The translations under genes were made by a program, and so were the position numbers. This document shows, in pieces, positions 54,998 through 63,589 of a DNA stretch of 64,000 bases (the stretch's first letter is position 1; every line of letters begins with the position of its first letter). This DNA comes from Bacteriovoracaceae bacterium (GTDB lineage: Bacteria; Bdellovibrionota; Bacteriovoracia; Bacteriovoracales; Bacteriovoracaceae), in assembly GCA_018649885.1 (NCBI GenBank), contig JABIHA010000112.1, positions 1 to 64,000 of the forward strand. Reading direction: 5' to 3'. The notes under the pieces were generated by a model, which did not search any database, was not told where the DNA came from, and worked only from the letters and a program-made list of their open reading frames with translations.

Positions 54998-55053
54998 AAA
55001 TTGTGTAATATCAGATTACTTTGACATTGAACAAATTTCATAAGAGGTGCTTT

Positions 55054-55761
55054 GTGTCGTCAATCAAAAGAGATAAACCAAGAGAAATTCTATTTACTCC
55101 AAATATTAACCCCTACGCAACAGGTAGTGTCATGGCTGAGTTTGGAAATACCAAAGTCCATATCACTGCGACTGTAGAAGATGATGTTCCAGGTTGGCTA
55201 AGGGGAAGAGGAACTGGCTGGGTAACAGCAGAATACAGTATGCTTCCAGGTTCCACTCATGACCGAGTAAGAAGAGAAAGAAAGGGTACCGGGGGCAGAA
55301 CAATGGAGATTCAGCGTCTTATAGCGAGATGTTTGAGAGCTGCCGTTGATATGGAAAAATTAGGTGAGAGACTTATTACTGTTGACTGTGATGTTTTAGT
55401 TGCCGATGGCGGAACAAGGACCACAAGTATTTCTGGTGGCTATATCGCTCTGGCCATAGCCATTAATAAACTTCTTAAAGACGGGGTTATAGAAACAAAT
55501 CCACTTGTCCATCAGGTAGCTGCACTAAGTGTGGGGATTAACTCAGATGGAGATGTCATTGCCGATTTAAACTATGAAGAGGACAGCAGCTGTCACACTG
55601 ACATGAATGTTGTCATGACTCAAAGTGGGGATTTTGTTGAGGTTCAAGGAACTGCAGAAGGAAAACCATTTACACCAACACAGCTTGAAAATCTTCTCAC
55701 TTGCTCGAAGACTGCCATGGAGCCAATTTTCAAGGCCCAAAATGAGATAATTAATCAGTGA
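55054..55761 (+). CDS. rph: Ribonuclease PH
   Basis: RNase PH (235 residues), a phosphorolytic 3'-exonuclease for tRNA maturation. PREILFTPNINPYATGSV at the start, TAEYSMLPGSTHDRVRRER and GRTMEIQRLIARCLRAAVD, and VDCDVLVADGGTRTTSISG are clear. A TTG at 55021 extends the frame, but AGAGG is placed for GTG 55054, which also gives the usual length. Its stop overlaps the rdgB start (GTGA). Confidence 0.96.
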   Translation: MSSIKRDKPREILFTPNINPYATGSVMAEFGNTKVHITATVEDDVPGWLRGRGTGWVTAEYSMLPGSTHDRVRRERKGTGGRTMEIQRLIARCLRAAVDMEKLGERLITVDCDVLVADGGTRTTSISGGYIALAIAINKLLKDGVIETNPLVHQVAALSVGINSDGDVIADLNYEEDSSCHTDMNVVMTQSGDFVEVQGTAEGKPFTPTQLENLLTCSKTAMEPIFKAQNEIINQ

Positions 55762-56360
55762 TTGAATTAGTACTGGCCAGTGGAAATTTACATAAAGCAG
55801 AGGAGATTAACTCTCTTCTCGACAATGGTATTTTTCAGGTGCTGGCGCCTAAAGAAAAAATAGAAGTTGATGAAAATGGTGATTCCTTTGAAAAAAATGC
55901 TTACCTTAAGGCTAACGCATATTACCAATTAGAAAAAAGCCCGGTCCTCTCTGATGACTCTGGTCTCATTGTGGAAGTGCTTCCAGGAGAGCTTGGTATA
56001 CACTCTGCTCGGTTTGGAGGAGAGGGCCTGGATGACAGGGGAAGAGCGGAGCTTTTGCTTGAAAAGATGAAAGATGTACCGGAGGAGAATAGGTCTGCCT
56101 ATTTTGTATGTTTTTTATGCTTTTATTTAAGTAAAGATGAAGTCTACTTTTTTGAAGGTCGGCTGAGTGGAAGTATTGGAACTGAGTATAGCGGAAGCGG
56201 AGGCTTTGGTTATGATCCAGTTTTTATTCCAAAGAAGGGTGTTTCAGGCCTTAGTTTGGCCAGCCAAACGGACTTCAAGGACAAAAACTCACATCGCGCG
56301 CTCGCTTGCCTAGCAGCAAATAAATTTTTTTCCGGAAAGTTGGGTTTAGATAGGCCGTAG
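55758..56360 (+). CDS. rdgB: dITP/XTP pyrophosphatase (RdgB/HAM1)
   Basis: A 200-residue house-cleaning NTPase that removes dITP and XTP. LVLASGNLHKAEEINSLL at the start, DENGDSFEKNAYLKANAYY, PVLSDDSGLIVEVLPGELG, the SARFGGEG segment and GFGYDPVFIP are typical. GTG start overlaps the rph stop; rph-rdgB is a common pair. It is followed by tRNA-Pro after 59 bases. Confidence 0.95.
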   Translation: MIELVLASGNLHKAEEINSLLDNGIFQVLAPKEKIEVDENGDSFEKNAYLKANAYYQLEKSPVLSDDSGLIVEVLPGELGIHSARFGGEGLDDRGRAELLLEKMKDVPEENRSAYFVCFLCFYLSKDEVYFFEGRLSGSIGTEYSGSGGFGYDPVFIPKKGVSGLSLASQTDFKDKNSHRALACLAANKFFSGKLGLDRP

Positions 56361-56374
56361 GTAGTGCAAATTAA

Positions 56375-56401
56375 TTTACAAAATGGTATGAATTTTATAG
56401 T
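56375..56401 (+). promoter_or_regulatory. Possible promoter of tRNA-Pro
   Basis: TTTACA (56375-56380) and TATAGT (56396-56401), each five of six to consensus, with a 15-base spacer, shorter than the ideal 17. The start would fall about 10 bases before the tRNA. Confidence 0.4.
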
Positions 56402-56419
56402 TAATGCAAAAGTTTAAGT

Positions 56420-56494
<75 letters not shown>

Positions 56495-56496
<2 letters not shown>

Positions 56497-56627
56497 CCTT
56501 ATGCGGTAAAATGTGCTAGCAGCACATTTTAGTGCTATGAGGTATGTGAAAGAGGTGGAATCCCCATTCCACCGAGCATAAACCACCCGAAATACAGGGC
56601 TTGGTTAGCCCCAGAATTTAAATTCCA
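56495..56627 (+). repeat. Structured direct repeat, unit 1
   Basis: 133-base unit beginning at CACCTT, whose first bases are the CCA end of tRNA-Pro. Three hairpins: TAAAATGTGCT/AGCACATTTTA with loop AGC (56507-56531), GGTGGAAT/ATTCCACC with loop CCCC (56554-56573), and GGGCT/AGCCC (56597-56611). It ends in AATTTAAATTCCA. Unit 2 repeats it at 56684. The first hairpin differs in sequence between the units while keeping its pairing. No ORF fits. Confidence 0.75.
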
Positions 56628-56683
56628 CATATTTTCTAGTTAAAGCTCACACGATAAAACTCCATATCTACACCTACCAGAAA

Positions 56684-56813
56684 CACCTTTTGCAGCATAA
56701 ATGCGCAAGCATTTATGAAGCATAGAGGTATGTGAATGAGGTGGAATCCCCATTCCACCGGGCATAAGCCTCCAGAAATACAAAGCTTATTAGCCCCAGA
56801 ATTTAAAATTCCA
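56684..56813 (+). repeat. Structured direct repeat, unit 2
   Basis: 130-base copy of unit 1. Its first hairpin is CATAAATGC/GCATTTATG with a GCAA tetraloop (56696-56717), different in sequence from that of unit 1 at the same place. The second hairpin GGTGGAAT/ATTCCACC (56740-56759) is identical to that of unit 1. The third is weaker (GCT/AGC). The spacer between the units is 56 bases. Function unknown; a structured RNA or a palindromic repeat element is likely. Confidence 0.75.
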
Positions 56814-56897
56814 AACACTCCCAACAAAACCTCACAACAAAATCTTAAACCCCCAAACCCTTTCCAATCCACAATGAAACCCACTATCATCCCCCCC
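56814..56897 (+). other. G-depleted tract before the PaiB-like gene
   Basis: 84 bases of C/A/T with a single G, which belongs to an in-frame ATG at 56874. There is no Shine-Dalgarno sequence. A run of seven C directly precedes the ATG at 56898. The forward transcript would be unstructured here; the reverse strand is G/T-rich. Confidence 0.6.
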
Positions 56898-57521
56898 ATG
56901 CAATTCTACAAACTCTACAACCAAGAAAATTACAGCGAAGTCGAAAACTTAATAAAATTTTGCACAACCTGTAATTTAATCACCAGTGATCAAAACCAAA
57001 TTCAAACCGGATTATTTAATCCGATTTTTACAAATGGAAAACTCTATCTCCATTTAAATAAAAAAGATCAGCAAGTTACTCATATGAAAAACACCAATAG
57101 TGCCACCATGGTTTTTCAAGATGTTCTTGCACAATTCCCCTCCTATTGGGCGGATGAAAATTACGCGGGAGCTGCAACTACTTATTACAGATATGCTGAG
57201 CTAAACTGCAAGGTTAGTTTCTTCGACGATCCAAATCAACAGATTCCAATTTTGGAGAGTATGATGGTGGATTATCAACCAGAAGGAAAATATCAAAAAA
57301 TAAGTTATGATAATCCCATATACACTAAAAAATTAGATATGATTTTAATCGCTGATTTTGAAATCATAGACTTTAAAGCGAAGTGGAAGCTTGGTCAGAA
57401 TCGTCCTGTAGAATTTAGAAAAGAAATTTCAGAAAAATTTAGAGCTAGAAATGAGGGAAGTGATAAAAGATGTGCCGATGAAATTGAAAAATGGATTGGC
57501 CAGCATTGTGGAAATTTATGA
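56898..57521 (+). CDS. PaiB-like FMN-binding split-barrel protein
   Basis: A 207-residue protein. MQFYKLYNQENYSEVENLI at the start and LIADFEIIDFKAKWKLGQNRP near residue 165 match the PaiB family (FMN-binding negative transcriptional regulator; flavin-reductase-like barrel). VTHMKNTNSATMVFQDV and FPSYWADENYAGAATTYYRY are in the flavin-binding order of the family. The start is uncertain: ATG 56898 fits the family, ATG 56874 is also open, and neither has a ribosome-binding site. The GNAT gene overlaps its stop (ATGA), like the Bacillus pai operon pairing of PaiB with an acetyltransferase. Confidence 0.75.
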   Translation: MQFYKLYNQENYSEVENLIKFCTTCNLITSDQNQIQTGLFNPIFTNGKLYLHLNKKDQQVTHMKNTNSATMVFQDVLAQFPSYWADENYAGAATTYYRYAELNCKVSFFDDPNQQIPILESMMVDYQPEGKYQKISYDNPIYTKKLDMILIADFEIIDFKAKWKLGQNRPVEFRKEISEKFRARNEGSDKRCADEIEKWIGQHCGNL

Positions 57522-58048
57522 GTGATCAACTTATATTAAGATCTCTTTCAAATGGTGATGAAGCTTCCTTTTTAGAGGCCCGGGAGAAGTGGGTTAATGA
57601 CGGGGTGGAATTCTCCTCAGCATATGATCCGAAAATGGATTGGTATGAGTATTTAAGTTTACTGCACGAAAGAAATTTTGCAAAAGATCTCCTCGAGGGT
57701 CGTGTCGCCGATACTAATTTGTATGGGTTTCTGGGAAAAAAAATTGTAGGGCGAGTTTCAATTAGGCATACACTCAATAGTTTTCTAAAAAACTATGGTG
57801 GCCATATTGGATATGGCATTTTACCCGAATATCGAAGGAGGGGATTTGCCACTGAGATGCTAAGGCAATCACTTTCTTTTTGTAGGGGGTTAGGAATAAA
57901 AAAGGCCCTAGTTACATGTGATGATGACAATATCGGTTCTATTAAAACCATTGAGAGAAATGGTGGTGTTCTAGAGACAACTTATAAGAATGAACAGTTT
58001 AATGTCTTTACAAGAAAGTACTGGATTGAAATAAAGGGTGAAATTTGA
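57518..58048 (+). CDS. GNAT family N-acetyltransferase
   Basis: A 176-residue acetyltransferase. The acetyl-CoA motif IGYGILPEYRRRGFATEML (RxxGxA type) lies near residue 100, followed by ALVTCDDDNIGSIKTIERNGG, usual for RimJ/RimL or aminoglycoside-type GNATs. The substrate is unknown. ATG 57518 overlaps the stop of the PaiB-like gene; the stop overlaps the MGMT gene start. The pairing with a PaiB-like gene suggests polyamine or related small-molecule acetylation (inference). Confidence 0.85.
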   Translation: MSDQLILRSLSNGDEASFLEAREKWVNDGVEFSSAYDPKMDWYEYLSLLHERNFAKDLLEGRVADTNLYGFLGKKIVGRVSIRHTLNSFLKNYGGHIGYGILPEYRRRGFATEMLRQSLSFCRGLGIKKALVTCDDDNIGSIKTIERNGGVLETTYKNEQFNVFTRKYWIEIKGEI

Positions 58049-58557
58049 AGCACTATAGAATATTTAAATCTAGGATTGGTTGGGTTGGTCTTGTTTGGAG
58101 TAAGCAAAAGCTATTAAAATTGGAGCTTCCCCATACCAGCAAGGCCAGTGCTAAAACCTACCTTCTAAAAAATCACCAGCAGGCTTGTATATCCTCAGAC
58201 AATCCACAATGGGTTAATGGTTTTGTGGATAAACTCAGTAAATACTTTGATGGCGAGACTGTGAGCTTTTCTTCTATCCCAATCGATGTCAGTGGCATGA
58301 CGGAGTTTCAGCAAAAAGTTTATGCAGGGGCCAGAAAAATAGGATATGGAAAAGTTGTCAAATATGGTGATCTTGCAAAAGCCATTGGATCAGCGGGGGC
58401 CTTTCGTGCTGTTGGTGGGGCCTTGGGGAAAAATCCGGTTCCAATAGTTGTTCCATGTCACCGAATTATGGCCGCAAACGGAATTGGTGGGTTTAGTGCC
58501 CCTGGTGGTACGACCACTAAAAAGGTGTTACTCAAATTAGAAGGCTACACTATTTAA
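58045..58557 (+). CDS. ogt: Methylated-DNA-protein-cysteine methyltransferase
   Basis: A 170-residue MGMT-type suicide repair protein that takes alkyl groups from O6-alkylguanine. The catalytic motif PCHRIM and the DNA-binding helix with AIGSAGAFRAVGGALGKNP are clear, and an N-terminal ribonuclease-H-like domain precedes them. TTG start (58045), overlapping the GNAT stop, with GGGTGA upstream. It converges with the diiron gene, overlapping by 4 bases. Confidence 0.92.
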   Translation: MKHYRIFKSRIGWVGLVWSKQKLLKLELPHTSKASAKTYLLKNHQQACISSDNPQWVNGFVDKLSKYFDGETVSFSSIPIDVSGMTEFQQKVYAGARKIGYGKVVKYGDLAKAIGSAGAFRAVGGALGKNPVPIVVPCHRIMAANGIGGFSAPGGTTTKKVLLKLEGYTI

Positions 58558-59708
58558 GCAGTTTTAAATCTAAATACTTCTTTTTCTACTGCCAGCTCTT
58601 TTTTACCTTTAGTCGTTTCTGACTTCATAAAGTCACGGTGTTCATGGCCTTCTCGTGTTGTCTTGCAATAGGCATTAAAAATGAGATTTATAAGGCTTGC
58701 GAACTGATCTTTTGACATAGGAAAATGAAAACCAACCTTATCGGCAAGGTTTGCAACCTTCCTGGCCATAGAACCACCAAATTCCATTCCATCAACTCCA
58801 ATTTCTGCTAAGTCAGATTCAATCTGAACAAATACTGGAAGTGCTGGAAGAATGAGTGAGAATCGTCTGATCCTTCGTATTGGGCTATGTTTTTCCCAAA
58901 AACTCATGGGAAATTCTTTAAAGTAATTTGTGGGAAGAGCTGTATGCCTTGACTCATCTAAATGGAATAAGCGAAGTATTTCAAGACCAGGAAGATGGGA
59001 GAGCATTCCAAAAAGATTGAGAGCGAACCCTTCAACTACAACATTCATAGCAAAAAATTTCTCAAGACCTTTAGATTTAAACCCTCTTTCAAGTAGCACA
59101 TACTCCCAAGCAGACAATCTTGGTATTTCCACATCAAAAGCTCTAACTATTTCTCTAAGTACAACAAAGTGCTTTGCTTCCTCTAGGACTTGAGCAGTAA
59201 GGGCAGCTCTTCCCCCAGTACTTTTTACTTCATTTAATATTTCAGTGGAAACCATCCAGGCGTATGCCTCACCATGACCAATTAATGCCAAAATATTGGC
59301 AATTGCTTTTCTTTCATCAAGTGAATATGTTTTTTTTAAGAAATCTTTATAATCGGAGTTCGAAATTCTTTGGTATTCTTTTTTCTCTTCTTCATTAAAT
59401 GATGATTTTGCTAATTGGATAAGTTCTACTTCCCCGTTTGTGCAGTCATCAAAGCTAGACCACGGTGCGTGTTCTTGTGCCTTCCAAAGAAGTTTTAAAC
59501 TCTTATCATAGTGTTTTTTTCTTAAGCCATCTTTTTCTCCACCAAAAAATTGATAGTTATAGTCATCATAGTTTCCCTTTCTACCACCAAGGCCAATTGT
59601 GCCCATTATTGAATCAAAGCTTCTGACTAGTGTGTTGGCGATATTTTCAATTTTTTCATGATTTTCAATAACTTTTTGATTCTTTGGAAGTTTTTTAAAT
59701 AAACTCAT
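58554..59708 (-). CDS. Ferritin-like diiron protein, putative oxygenase
   Basis: A 384-residue helical protein with a full diiron ligand set: Glu147 (GHGEAY), Glu177 and His180 (EEAKH), Glu226 (VVEGF), Glu252 and His255 (DESRH). This is the E...ExxH...E...ExxH order of ferritin-like oxygenases and desaturases. The substrate is unknown. ATG 59708 has AAAGGAA upstream; ATG 59735 is in frame but has no site. Its start overlaps the 3' end of the TetR gene by 14 bases, so the two are one operon, divergent from an RND-type transporter. A lipid or aromatic substrate is a guess. Confidence 0.8.
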   Translation of the reverse strand: MSLFKKLPKNQKVIENHEKIENIANTLVRSFDSIMGTIGLGGRKGNYDDYNYQFFGGEKDGLRKKHYDKSLKLLWKAQEHAPWSSFDDCTNGEVELIQLAKSSFNEEEKKEYQRISNSDYKDFLKKTYSLDERKAIANILALIGHGEAYAWMVSTEILNEVKSTGGRAALTAQVLEEAKHFVVLREIVRAFDVEIPRLSAWEYVLLERGFKSKGLEKFFAMNVVVEGFALNLFGMLSHLPGLEILRLFHLDESRHTALPTNYFKEFPMSFWEKHSPIRRIRRFSLILPALPVFVQIESDLAEIGVDGMEFGGSMARKVANLADKVGFHFPMSKDQFASLINLIFNAYCKTTREGHEHRDFMKSETTKGKKELAVEKEVFRFKTA

Positions 59709-60267
59709 GGCGGTTTTCCTTTGTGATGATGACATCTTTCAACTCTTCTTTGAAATTGAGGAGCCTCTCATTATCGATTAGACTTCTAGTGAAAATTCCA
59801 ATTAAGAGATTGAGTATTGTAGAGGCGTCTGACTGGTTTTTAAGTTCGAATATTTCTAAAATTGATCTCTCATATAGATCGATTGCATTTTTTAATAACG
59901 GGGTAAATAAATATTTATCATCTTGTTTAAATCTATTTGCATCGAGAAGAATTAAAACTGCATTTTGAAAGTATGAGGTTTTTGATTCAAGGAATTCAGA
60001 AAATATCTCTAATTTTTTTTGAGCATTGTAGTGACTTTCAATTTTTTTGAGAAGTTCCTTTGAATCATTCATGGCCATAACAAAGAGCATTTGAGAGTAA
60101 AGATCCTCTTTATTTTTAAAGTAATGATAAAGTGTTCCGGTTGTCATTCCCAACTTGAGAGCAAGGCTTCGCATGCTGAGTCCTATATACCCTTGGCGTG
60201 CAAAAAGGCTTACAGAGGCCCTCAGGATTTCGTTTTTTTGTAATTCGATGTTAATGATTTTAGGCAC
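59695..60267 (-). CDS. TetR family transcriptional regulator
   Basis: A 190-residue repressor-type regulator. The N-terminal helix-turn-helix reads ILRASVSLFARQGYIGLSM then LALKLGMTTGTLYHYFKNKED, as usual for TetR proteins; the rest is a helical ligand-binding domain. GTG start with GGAG 5 bases upstream. It heads the operon with the diiron gene and is divergent from the RND gene, with a palindrome in between, so it probably controls both. Confidence 0.92.
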   Translation of the reverse strand: MPKIINIELQKNEILRASVSLFARQGYIGLSMRSLALKLGMTTGTLYHYFKNKEDLYSQMLFVMAMNDSKELLKKIESHYNAQKKLEIFSEFLESKTSYFQNAVLILLDANRFKQDDKYLFTPLLKNAIDLYERSILEIFELKNQSDASTILNLLIGIFTRSLIDNERLLNFKEELKDVIITKENRHEFI

Positions 60268-60307
60268 TTATACTCCATAAGGGTGTGCGACTCACTACCT
60301 ATATAAT

Positions 60308-60321
60308 ATAACACTTGTTAT
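60308..60321. promoter_or_regulatory. Candidate TetR operator in the divergent promoter region
   Basis: ATAACA-CT-TGTTAT, a perfect six-base inverted repeat set in AT-rich DNA (60301-60330), 41 bases before the TetR GTG and 131 bases before the RND ATG. TetR proteins bind such palindromes; this assignment rests on position and symmetry alone. Confidence 0.5.
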
Positions 60322-60451
60322 GTATAAACTCAAAGCTATGAAAATGCTTCGGTAATGTATTGAAATTAAAAGGAAAAGACTTCCATCAAGGGAAGAGTTC
60401 GGCAAATTTAAGTAAAATAGGTGAATAATCGAAAAAGGTGAATATTCTCAT

Positions 60452-62764
60452 ATGCTAAATTCAACAAAAATTAGAGATAGATTTGTGGCCTCCTTACTAG
60501 ATCATCCATGGAGGTGGTTGTTTTTGCTGATTGGGCTGACTTTGTTTTGCGCTCTTGGAATTGCCAAAATTAAACAAGATTATTCTCCCAGGGTTTGGTT
60601 TGGAAAGAACCACGAAGAGATCATCAATCTAAACCAGTTTGAAAAATTATTCGGAAGTGATCAATCCATTGTCATCGGTGTTTACAATGAGAATGGGATT
60701 TTTAATGAGAAAACATTAAAAACTATTCAGGATATTTCTTGGGATATGGGTGGGCTCCCAGAGATTAGAAGAGTGGAGTCACTCTCAACTACAGTTGAGA
60801 TTAATTCAAAAGACGATGAGATTTTAATAAATAAGATTCTTCACAGCGGAGTTGATTACAGTAAAAATAGCATTGAGCAAATTAAAAAAAATGTAATGGG
60901 GAACAAAGATGTTATTGATATTTTTGTTTCACAAGATGCCAAGCTAACAGTTATCTATGGGTACTTAAATCCTTTTATTGGCAGAAACCCTGAATTTAAA
61001 CCAACAATTGATGGGGCGAGAGAATTAATAAAAAAATATCAAAAAAATAGTGATGATCAGTTTCACTTATCTGGAAATGCAACGGCGATTAGGGCATTTC
61101 AAGAAGTTGCCCAGGGCGATAATAAAAAGATTATTCCAATACTTCTATTTTCTATCATAATGGTTTTATTTTTAACTTTTAGAGGTTTCACCTCTATTTT
61201 TCTTCCCTTTGCACTTGTGGCCGTAACAGTACTTTCAACTATGGGTCTTATTGGTCATTTTGGTTTTATTTTTAATAGCTTGCTGTCAGCAACTCCAGCA
61301 ATCCTGCTTGCAATTTGTCTTGCAGATTCAGTCCATATTCTAAGTAAGTTTGTTCAAAATAAAACCAAGGGGATGAGCTCTAAAGATGCTATCGAAGGCT
61401 CCCTTAAAATCAACTTCGTACCCACTGTCTTAACTTCTATTTCTACCGCAATTAGCTTTTTTTCATTTTCACTTTCTGATATTCAGCCACTCAGCTCTCT
61501 TGGGATTGTAGCGGGGTGTGGGACAATTTTGGCCTGGCTGTACACTTATTTATTGATGGGGCCGTTTATCAAAATTGTTGGTCCGGTAATGGATAAATCA
61601 AGATTCTCTCCAAAGTTTAATGTTAAGTTTAAATTTGACTGGCGAGAGGGACTCACTAGATTTATTGAGAAAAATGCGCGATTAATTGTTTTAGCATTTT
61701 TTATACTATCAACTGTCAGTGTTTATTTCGCTCTTCAAAATGAAGTCAACTCTGATCCTCTCAAATATTTTTCAAATAAAGTTCCAGTGAAAAAAGCTTA
61801 TGATTTTATTAGCTCAAAATTTCAAGGGGTGAGATCGGTCAATCTTATGATTGATAGTGGTAGTGAAGGTGGTGTGAAAGACGCGGCATTCCTTACGAAA
61901 ATTGATGACTTTGTACATTGGGCCGAAACCGACCCAGATATTACACATGGTAGATCAATATTAGATGTGATCAAGAGAATGAATCAGGTTATTCACAACG
62001 ATGATCCAAAATTTTACCGTGTACCTGAGACCAGAGAGCAGACCAGTGAATTACTGCTCTTGTATTCAATGGGTCTTCCCCAGGGAAAAGATATAAATGA
62101 CTTGGTCTCAATTGATGAGAGATATATGAGAATTCATGTTCTCTGGAAAATTGAAACTACTAGAGATAGTGCTGAGAAATTCGATAAATTAATTAGTAAA
62201 GCAGGAACCATGGGAATTGACGCCAAGAAAGGTGGGAATATGGGTCTTCATGTCAGGATGAACACTATGATTGTGAAATCCTTTTTCAGATCTATGTCTA
62301 TTGCACTATTTCTTGTAGGGCTTTTAATTTTGGCCGTATTTAGAGATTTAAAAATCTCAATTATTGCTATGTTTCCAAATATTGTTCCTCTTTTTGTTGC
62401 TTTGGCATTAATTAAACTGACGGGTCAATTTCTTGATATTGGAACGAGTTTAGTTGCGAGTGTGTGCTTAGGTATAGCGGTAGATGACACAATACACTTT
62501 GTGACTAGTTATCAATTGGCACGAAAGGAAGGTCGAAATCCACTTGATTCGATAAATTTCACTTTTAAGGGTACGGGGGTTGCTCTTGTCATCACAACAG
62601 TATTACTCGTTTTAGGTTTTGGAAGTTTCGGATTTGCTGAATTTATTCCCAATAGAAACTTTGGAATTTTAAGTGCCATTGTTTTACTTTTTGCACTCAT
62701 TACAGATCTTTTACTTCTGCCAGCAATATTTTATCTAGTTGATCAAAAAAAAGGAAAAAACTAG
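60452..62764 (+). CDS. RND/MMPL-family transporter
   Basis: A 770-residue inner-membrane protein with two similar halves, each a membrane helix, a large periplasmic loop and a bundle of about five helices. PWRWLFLLIGLTLFCALGI starts the first; FLPFALVAVTVLSTMGLIG and LAICLADSVHILSKFV mark the first bundle and VCLGIAVDDTIHFVTSY the second, the usual places of the conserved acidic residues of this family. It lacks membrane-fusion and outer-membrane partners, which fits an MMPL/HpnN-type lipid exporter. Divergent from tetR-diiron and probably controlled by that TetR. Confidence 0.88.
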   Translation: MLNSTKIRDRFVASLLDHPWRWLFLLIGLTLFCALGIAKIKQDYSPRVWFGKNHEEIINLNQFEKLFGSDQSIVIGVYNENGIFNEKTLKTIQDISWDMGGLPEIRRVESLSTTVEINSKDDEILINKILHSGVDYSKNSIEQIKKNVMGNKDVIDIFVSQDAKLTVIYGYLNPFIGRNPEFKPTIDGARELIKKYQKNSDDQFHLSGNATAIRAFQEVAQGDNKKIIPILLFSIIMVLFLTFRGFTSIFLPFALVAVTVLSTMGLIGHFGFIFNSLLSATPAILLAICLADSVHILSKFVQNKTKGMSSKDAIEGSLKINFVPTVLTSISTAISFFSFSLSDIQPLSSLGIVAGCGTILAWLYTYLLMGPFIKIVGPVMDKSRFSPKFNVKFKFDWREGLTRFIEKNARLIVLAFFILSTVSVYFALQNEVNSDPLKYFSNKVPVKKAYDFISSKFQGVRSVNLMIDSGSEGGVKDAAFLTKIDDFVHWAETDPDITHGRSILDVIKRMNQVIHNDDPKFYRVPETREQTSELLLLYSMGLPQGKDINDLVSIDERYMRIHVLWKIETTRDSAEKFDKLISKAGTMGIDAKKGGNMGLHVRMNTMIVKSFFRSMSIALFLVGLLILAVFRDLKISIIAMFPNIVPLFVALALIKLTGQFLDIGTSLVASVCLGIAVDDTIHFVTSYQLARKEGRNPLDSINFTFKGTGVALVITTVLLVLGFGSFGFAEFIPNRNFGILSAIVLLFALITDLLLLPAIFYLVDQKKGKN

Positions 62765-62808
62765 TGCTTCGCCATCATCGGGAAAAACTTAATGGAGGGA
62801 GTACTAGA

Positions 62809-63579
62809 TTAAGATATTGCATAATCTTTAAGATGTAAGCAGCTTAAAGATCCATCTGCTTTGAGAAATTCCGAGAAATCAATTGTCTTAACACTGAGTC
62901 CTCGTTCTTTTAGAATTCGGAGTGTCTTTTGGTTTCCAGCTGGAATTAAAAAGTCGTTTCCATTAGATATTATATTGGCTGCAAGGGCTTCATCTAGAGG
63001 TATTTTTATGCATTCTTCCAGTTCATATAATGGGGAAAGAAAACTGATATTTTCAGTAGCAAAAATATAATCAGAGGTTGGACTTGAGCAGATACATTTC
63101 AAATGAAGAAATTTTGTTAACTTTACTGGAGTGGTGATGATTTTAAATTGTTTTAAAAATTCTGATGCCGCCTCAAACCCCGCACGGTTGGTTCTTTTGG
63201 ATATACCAATAAATGCCAGGTTTTTGTTAATGAGAATATCTCCCCCATCGAGAGTTGCGCCTTCAGGGAGCTCAGTAATTTCAATACCATTTTTTTCTAA
63301 GACGGATCTGGTTAACTCATTTTCGCCTTTTCTGGATTTTGCACCAATATTTGTAATGAGGGCCTGGTTTTTATACACAAGTGCTGTGTCCTCTATGAAG
63401 CAAGAATCAGGGTAATCAGTAATAGGAGGTAGTATTTTAACTTCCCTATTGCCCTCTTTTAAGAAGTTGGCATATTCCTCAAACTGCATTTTTGCTCTGC
63501 TCTTATTTATAACGGCGCCATCCATGGAAAGGGCCTTATCAAAACTAGTAGATGGTTCTCTCAAAAATATTTGCTTCAT
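62809..63579 (-). CDS. Dimethylarginine dimethylaminohydrolase-like protein
   Basis: A 256-residue amidinotransferase-fold enzyme. DYPDSCFIEDTALV near residue 57, GATLDGGDIL near 108, LHLKC with His159 and GSLSCLHL with the catalytic Cys247 match DDAH, which splits N-methylarginines into citrulline and methylamines; length and residue positions are close to the Pseudomonas enzyme (about 254 residues). A related arginine deiminase-type role is possible. ATG 63579 has AGGGAG upstream; the longer frame to 63615 lacks a site. Confidence 0.85.
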   Translation of the reverse strand: MKQIFLREPSTSFDKALSMDGAVINKSRAKMQFEEYANFLKEGNREVKILPPITDYPDSCFIEDTALVYKNQALITNIGAKSRKGENELTRSVLEKNGIEITELPEGATLDGGDILINKNLAFIGISKRTNRAGFEAASEFLKQFKIITTPVKLTKFLHLKCICSSPTSDYIFATENISFLSPLYELEECIKIPLDEALAANIISNGNDFLIPAGNQKTLRILKERGLSVKTIDFSEFLKADGSLSCLHLKDYAIS

Positions 63580-63589
63580 ATATTCTCCC

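Noticed and set aside
56636-56899. Reverse-strand 87-codon frame across the repeat region
   Set aside because: It runs through the structured repeats and the G-poor tract, which give it biased Gly/Val/Phe composition; no ribosome-binding site. The repeat structure explains it better.
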